Shown piece after piece: positions 6,488 through 10,436 of a stretch of DNA of 10,436 nucleotides. The notes under the pieces were generated by a model, which did no database searches, was not told the origin of the DNA, and saw only the letters and a program-made list of their open reading frames with translations. Positions within the stretch are counted from its first letter, which is position 1. Each line of letters starts with the position of its first letter. The position numbers and the translations under genes were made by a program. The DNA is from Paracoccaceae bacterium (GTDB lineage: Bacteria > Pseudomonadota > Alphaproteobacteria > Rhodobacterales > Rhodobacteraceae): the NCBI GenBank assembly GCA_003512825.1, contig DOOI01000019.1, positions 13,820-24,255 of the forward strand. The letters run 5' to 3'.

Positions 6488-7030
6488 TTAAAGGTCGGTG
6501 CCTTTGGGCGCCCTCAAGAGATGCCGTTCTGCCAACCAAGGGTTTAGTTTCAATGCGGCACGCAGAGCAGTCTGCGCTTCGTCATGACGGCCAAGGGCAA
6601 TAAGGGTGAGCGCTTTGCCCGCGAGGGCCGCAAGATGGCGGGGGTTTAGCGCAAGCGCGCTTTCGAGATCAGGGAGCGCGGCATCATACTTTGCCGAGAG
6701 AAACCGCACGAAAGCCCGTTGGTTGTATCCTTCTGCAAAATCAGGGCAATAGGTGACCAAAGCCTCAAAGGCTTTTGCCGCAGCGGGTAGGTCATTGACC
6801 GCGCGCCGGGCCATGCCTTCATCAAGCAGGGCTTGAGCGGTTTTATCGGGAGCGCGGGTCCATAACGCCCAAAGCTCGTGGGCTAGGGCGCGGGCTGTGG
6901 ATTCGTCAGGCGCTGTTTGCATTCGGGCGAAAACCTGTTCGGTCGGAACGCGGATGTCGGGAGCCTCTGGGCAGGTTTGTGCCAAGGCAGGACCAGAGAT
7001 CAAAACAAACGCGATAATCGAGCTTTTCAT
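6488..7030 (-). CDS. Secreted tetratricopeptide-repeat (TPR) protein
   Basis: A 180-residue protein with a clear Sec signal peptide: MKSS start, hydrophobic IIAFVLIS core, and ALA cleavage site before Gln18, so the mature form is periplasmic. Residues from about 66 to 167 form about three TPR units, recognisable by small/aromatic spacing and the NP ends (AAAKAFEALVTYCPDFAEGY, then DLESALALNP, then ALRAALKLNP). Two Cys (20 and 95) could pair. TPRs mediate protein-protein contacts; no partner is indicated. I chose the ATG at 7028-7030 rather than the in-frame GTG at 7052-7054 because it places the signal peptide at the N-terminus and overlaps the preceding 21-codon frame as ATGA. No strong Shine-Dalgarno is visible, so translation probably depends on coupling to the upstream frame. 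The gene ends 60 bases before the tRNA-like gene. Confidence 0.88.
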   Translation of the reverse strand: MKSSIIAFVLISGPALAQTCPEAPDIRVPTEQVFARMQTAPDESTARALAHELWALWTRAPDKTAQALLDEGMARRAVNDLPAAAKAFEALVTYCPDFAEGYNQRAFVRFLSAKYDAALPDLESALALNPRHLAALAGKALTLIALGRHDEAQTALRAALKLNPWLAERHLLRAPKGTDL

Positions 7031-7092
7031 GACGTAAGGCTGCCCGACAGGCACAGTTTGGTCAAATCACGGCAACGTGCAACGCGGCTCAT
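7027..7092 (-). CDS. 21-codon mini-ORF coupled to both neighbours, possible pdeM remnant or leader
   Basis: The ATG (7090-7092) overlaps the helicase stop as ATGA. The frame encodes 21 residues (MSRVARCRDL, then TKLCLSGSLTS), and its TGA (7027-7029) overlaps the ATG of the TPR gene, again as ATGA. Two back-to-back stop/start overlaps strongly suggest that ribosomes can move from helicase to mini-ORF to TPR gene. No known domain is visible. In other genomes the ligase-associated helicase is commonly followed by the phosphoesterase gene pdeM, whose protein tends to start with a short segment ending in an L..L.SGAL-like motif; LTKLCLSGSL is loosely similar. It may thus be a pdeM relic, or purely a coupling leader. 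Expression as a stable peptide is unproven. Confidence 0.4.
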   Translation of the reverse strand: MSRVARCRDLTKLCLSGSLTS

Positions 7093-9500
7093 GCGAGCCC
7101 TGCCTCGCGCATAAGCCGCTCGGCCTCGTCTGCCATCAACCGTTCGCGTGCGGCTCCCACGACTGGGACGCGACCAACTTCGAGGAAGAGCGGTGCTGCG
7201 AGCGGAGGAAGGCGGTCTAGCCGGACGAGGTCAATCCGTGCGCCTATCCGCGTCAGCATATCCCGTAGGCGGTCAAAATCGATCAATCCACGCATGGCTT
7301 CGGTATGGGTGATCTGAAGCATGAGGTGATCCGGGTCATATTTGTGCAGCGTGTCATAAAGGATATCGGACGAGAACGTTGCTTGTCGGCCAGACTTGCG
7401 AAGTCCGGGATGGTTGCGTTCAATGAGCCCTGCAATGGTCGCCGATGCGCGGAATGTGCGTTTCATAACGGCATTGCCCGCGAGCCACGTCTCTAGACCC
7501 TGTGCCATTGTGGTGAGATCAAAGAGCGGCCCCGGATGGGTGATCGGTTTCAGGCCCCATATCAACGTGGCGTAATCATTGGCGACAAAACCAAGTGGAT
7601 CAAGGCCTGCGTCCTCCATTTGTTTGGTGAGCAAAAGGCCCAATGTTTGTTGGGCATTGCGCCCAGCAAACCCATAGATGCAACTATGGGCTAGCCCATC
7701 CCAAGGGAAACTTTCAATGAGCAACCGACCTGGGCTGGGTAATCGACTAACCTCGGCCTGAAGGCGCAACCAATCCGCCGTGTGATCCGGGAGGGCAGAC
7801 CAATCGCCCGCTTCCAAATAGCGCAAGATCCGCTGCGCGAGTTGCGTCGAGGTGGCAAACTTTGTGCCGTTGAAGGTGGCGACTTTTGGTTTTCGTGCCG
7901 CATCGCGGCTGACCTCGACAACCATTTCGCGTAGCCCTTCGAAACGGACGATTTGGCCGCCAATCAAGAAGGTATCACCGGGCGAAAGGCTGGCGGCAAA
8001 GCTCTCTTCGATCTCGCCCAGAGGCGCGCCGCCGCGATTGCGGGCAAACCGAACCTTCAACGTATCCGTATCCTGTATCGTTCCGATGTTCATACGGATG
8101 GCTTTGGCGCTGCGGGGGTCGCGCAATTGCCATTGGCCATCGGGGCGCTGCAACAGCCGCTTCCATCGATCATAGGCGCGCAGGGCATAACCACCAGTGG
8201 CACAAAAATCGAGGCAGGCGTCGAATGTCTCGCGCGAAAGCGTGGCGTATGGGCCTGCGGCGCACACCTCGCGATAGAGGGCTTCTGGATCGAATGGCCC
8301 CGCACAAGCCCGGATCAAGATATGTTGACACAGCACGTCCAAAGGCCCCGGCCCACGTGGCTCGCCATCCAGGTCATGTGCCCGAACCGCTTCCAACGCA
8401 GCGTGACATTCCACGACTTCCCATCGATTGGCGGGCACCAACAGGGCCTTTGACGGCGCATTGTAGCGATGATTGGCTCGGCCGATCCGCTGCACCAATC
8501 GCTTGACGTTCTTTGGTGCCCCGATCTGGAGAACGAGATCCACATCCCCCCAATCGATCCCCAAATCCAATGAACCCGTGCAGACAATTGCGCGCAGATG
8601 CCCCGCGACCATTGCAGCCTCTACGCGCTCGCGCGCAGCCCGATCCAAGCTGCCATGATGAATGCCGATTGGTAGATCGTCGACGTTTTGCAACCAGATA
8701 TTGTGAAAGAAAATCTCGGCCTGCGCGCGTGTGTTATGGAAGATAAGCGTTGTTTTATGTCGTTGTATTTGTTCAATGATTTCTGGAATTGCATAGGCTG
8801 CACCACCCCCTGACCACGGGGGTGCCGATGCCGTTTCCAGCATTTGAATATCAGGGTCCGGCCCAGGGTCGGCACGGAGAATGGCGCAGGGTAACGGATG
8901 GGGAGCCACATAAGCGGCGAGGCCTTCTGGGTCTTCAACTGTGGCCGAAAGCGCAACGCGTCGCAAACCGGGTGCCAAGCTCTCCAAGCGCGACAGCGCC
9001 AGCATCAACTGATCGCCGCGTTTTGCCTCGGCCAAAGCATGAGCCTCGTCGATGATGACCCGCCGCAATCCAGCAAAAAGCCGTGGTGCGTCTTCATAAG
9101 AGATCATGAGCGCCAAGCTTTCTGGCGTCGTCAGCAAGATATGTGGTGGATCTACTCTTTGGCGGCGCTTTTGGGTCGCAGAAGTATCGCCGGTGCGATC
9201 CTCGACGCGGATGCCAAGTGCTGCCCCTTCAATTGGCCGCAAAAGATTGCGTCGAATATCGGCGGCAAGGGCCTTTAACGGAGAAATGTAAATCGTGTGT
9301 AACCCTGCATGCGCCCCTTGTGACAACTCTGCCAAACTGGGCAAAAACCCAGCCAAGGTTTTTCCTCCGCCCGTAGGGGCGATCAGTAATGTTGAAACGT
9401 CATTTGCCCTCTCAAGCATGGCGATCTGATGGGGATGTAACGCCCACCCTTGGGCGTCGAACCAATCAGAAAGAGAAGGGGGGAGGAGCGTATGGGCCAT
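7089..9500 (-). CDS. Ligase-associated DNA-damage-response DEXH-box helicase (Lhr-type)
   Basis: An 803-residue ATP-dependent superfamily 2 helicase of the Lhr-core type, acting on DNA (or RNA-DNA hybrids) in the cytoplasm. In many bacteria this subgroup is encoded with an ATP-dependent ligase, an exonuclease and the phosphoesterase PdeM, and is assigned to DNA repair. Motifs in order: HPHQ (22-25), Walker A APTGGGKT (41-48), SPLKALAAD (73-81), TTPESL (124-129), DEAH (151-154), SAT (185-187), FHNTRAQAE (254-262), HHGSL (281-285), TGSLDLGIDWG (308-318) and QRIGRANHR (337-345). The remainder holds the winged-helix and Lhr-specific C-terminal domains. All catalytic residues are intact and the length is normal. 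The ATG at 9498-9500 gives the usual short LPPSLSDWF leader; its Shine-Dalgarno is weak. It is coupled downstream to a 21-codon frame and a TPR gene; neither ligase nor exonuclease is in the window. Confidence 0.93.
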   Translation of the reverse strand: MAHTLLPPSLSDWFDAQGWALHPHQIAMLERANDVSTLLIAPTGGGKTLAGFLPSLAELSQGAHAGLHTIYISPLKALAADIRRNLLRPIEGAALGIRVEDRTGDTSATQKRRQRVDPPHILLTTPESLALMISYEDAPRLFAGLRRVIIDEAHALAEAKRGDQLMLALSRLESLAPGLRRVALSATVEDPEGLAAYVAPHPLPCAILRADPGPDPDIQMLETASAPPWSGGGAAYAIPEIIEQIQRHKTTLIFHNTRAQAEIFFHNIWLQNVDDLPIGIHHGSLDRAARERVEAAMVAGHLRAIVCTGSLDLGIDWGDVDLVLQIGAPKNVKRLVQRIGRANHRYNAPSKALLVPANRWEVVECHAALEAVRAHDLDGEPRGPGPLDVLCQHILIRACAGPFDPEALYREVCAAGPYATLSRETFDACLDFCATGGYALRAYDRWKRLLQRPDGQWQLRDPRSAKAIRMNIGTIQDTDTLKVRFARNRGGAPLGEIEESFAASLSPGDTFLIGGQIVRFEGLREMVVEVSRDAARKPKVATFNGTKFATSTQLAQRILRYLEAGDWSALPDHTADWLRLQAEVSRLPSPGRLLIESFPWDGLAHSCIYGFAGRNAQQTLGLLLTKQMEDAGLDPLGFVANDYATLIWGLKPITHPGPLFDLTTMAQGLETWLAGNAVMKRTFRASATIAGLIERNHPGLRKSGRQATFSSDILYDTLHKYDPDHLMLQITHTEAMRGLIDFDRLRDMLTRIGARIDLVRLDRLPPLAAPLFLEVGRVPVVGAARERLMADEAERLMREAGLA

Positions 9501-9652
9501 GAAGTCGAAGATAATGCAGAGCCTTGGTTTTGCCAGCCTCGTCTAAAAGCGGGCACTAGATGCAATCAGCATTTTCCCGTCGCAAGATATTTGGGGCGAG
9601 AACCGCCAGACGGGCGGAGACAGTAACATGGTAAACTGTGGATGCGAGTTAT
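9501..9652. other. Intergenic region upstream of the helicase
   Basis: This 152-base gap lies between two minus-strand genes and should carry the helicase promoter and the glycosyltransferase terminator. The only structure I see is a small hairpin, CCGCC (9603-9607) with GGCGG (9613-9617), without a T-run on either side. No clear -35/-10 pair and no convincing small ORF were found. Confidence 0.35.
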
Positions 9653-10436
9653 TCAGGCGTTGAAAATTTCCTTAACTCGCGTTTCCGATATCCCGTAGTG
9701 GTTTTGAAAATGAACACGCTGCGCGTCTGTGAGCGCTTTAAATGCGTAGGGCTTGATCCCGTTTTTCTGACGGCTGTCGTTCATATCGGAGATGCCGCGA
9801 ATGAACATGTCTTGGTCCACAAAGGACACGGATGGCATGACGCGAACCAGCTTGTTGTGGCTGAAATTCATGATGGAAAGATCAATGTTTGGGCCAAAAG
9901 CAATCCCTAGTCCTGGGGTCCAAAAGCCGTCGTTTATCTCCACGGCTTCCATGCCCTTAGGGCCAAAAGACACCGCCCATCCACAGCGATAATCGAGGGC
10001 AACATGGCGCTCAGACTCGATCAATGAGCGGACACGATGTGCATCTTGGCGTAGGCGTTTGACAAAATGAACTGACACGGCGTCGTCATCATCCATGCGG
10101 AATTGAAGGCAGGGCGCGCCTGTATCAAGACGCAACGAGTTGATCGCATCGCGCATCACCGCGCGATGCTGACGGGGCGGATGGGACTGGATCACCGATT
10201 GCGGAATGTCGGCGAGCAGTGTTTCAAGCCGTTTGCGGGCCCAGATGGGGAAGCTGTCGCCAATTACGACGAGAAAGTTGAAGTCAGGGTCGGTTTGAGC
10301 GCGTAATGCAGGAAGGGTGCAGGCCTCAAAGGTGCGAAACCGGGCTTCCAACCGTTCGGGATCATAAAGGAAGGCGGCGCGCTCTTCGAGTGAGGCGTGC
10401 TCGACTTGAAAGCCTGGACTGCCCCCATCGAGTGGT
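9653..10436 (-). CDS. Putative rhamnosyl-transferase-family glycosyltransferase (5' end outside window)
   Basis: A cytosolic or membrane-associated glycosyltransferase of the 'putative rhamnosyl transferase' family (Pfam Rhamno_transf), which has a GT-A-like nucleotide-sugar fold; donor and acceptor are unproven. I can read 261 codons to the right edge without a stop. The visible start (GGSPGFQVEHASLEERAAFL) resembles the family's N-terminal region, so probably only about ten residues are missing. Next come TLPALRAQTDPDFNFLVVIGDS (a beta-strand and loop typical of the family) and the metal-binding acid cluster RMDDDDAV (DDDD at visible residues 115-118). Later SFVDQDMF and HNKLVRVMPS fit the acceptor half. 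A TTG codon at 10349-10351 is an internal residue, not the start, because conserved sequence continues upstream. It may serve surface polysaccharide synthesis, but no neighbour supports that. Confidence 0.85.
   Translation of the reverse strand, partial: PLDGGSPGFQVEHASLEERAAFLYDPERLEARFRTFEACTLPALRAQTDPDFNFLVVIGDSFPIWARKRLETLLADIPQSVIQSHPPRQHRAVMRDAINSLRLDTGAPCLQFRMDDDDAVSVHFVKRLRQDAHRVRSLIESERHVALDYRCGWAVSFGPKGMEAVEINDGFWTPGLGIAFGPNIDLSIMNFSHNKLVRVMPSVSFVDQDMFIRGISDMNDSRQKNGIKPYAFKALTDAQRVHFQNHYGISETRVKEIFNA

Noticed and set aside
7052..7054. GTG as start of the TPR protein
   Set aside because: It would put eight extra residues ahead of a normal signal peptide; the ATG at 7030 fits better and is coupled to the upstream frame.
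10349..10351. TTG as start of the glycosyltransferase
   Set aside because: The frame stays open to the window edge and encodes the family's N-terminal region upstream, so this codon is internal.

Overview
The window reads as a typical chromosomal stretch of an alphaproteobacterium of the Rhodobacteraceae (Roseobacter group). This is inferred from the look of the proteins: an Lhr-type 'ligase-associated' helicase, a 'putative rhamnosyl transferase' of the roseobacter kind, a TrmO-family protein, and a very acidic Ala-rich protein that I remember as a conserved hypothetical in this family. Coding density is high, no gap exceeds about 170 bases, and I see no insertion sequence, phage gene or CRISPR array.

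Layout. Positions 1-547 (minus) hold most of a glutathione S-transferase cut by the window edge. A divergent intergenic region (548-713) with several small hairpins leads to two tandem EamA/DMT-family membrane transporters (714-1649 and 1718-2659, plus). They are clearly paralogous and are separated by an A/T-stemmed hairpin overlapping the stop codon of the first. Thiamine diphosphokinase (2577-3272, minus) converges on the second transporter with an 83-base antisense overlap. A TATAAT box lies in the divergent region between it and a 785-residue acidic, largely disordered protein of unknown function with ordered-looking ends (3410-5767, plus). That protein is followed by a TrmO-like tRNA t6A37 methyltransferase (5858-6346, plus).

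The right half is read from the minus strand. It holds an aberrant tRNA-like gene with anticodon UAA (6352-6428), a secreted TPR protein (6488-7030), a 21-codon open frame joined to its neighbours by ATGA overlaps at both ends (7027-7092), and an Lhr-type DEXH helicase (7089-9500). Last comes a rhamnosyl-transferase-like glycosyltransferase (9653 to the right edge, 5' end outside).

How the parts fit. The helicase, the mini-ORF and the TPR gene look like one translationally coupled unit. In many bacteria the ligase-associated helicase is accompanied by the phosphoesterase PdeM. Here no PdeM follows, and the mini-ORF sits where pdeM would begin. The other genes look like independent housekeeping or transport units. 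The points most worth following up are the mini-ORF/missing pdeM, the abnormal tRNA, and the uncharacterised acidic protein.
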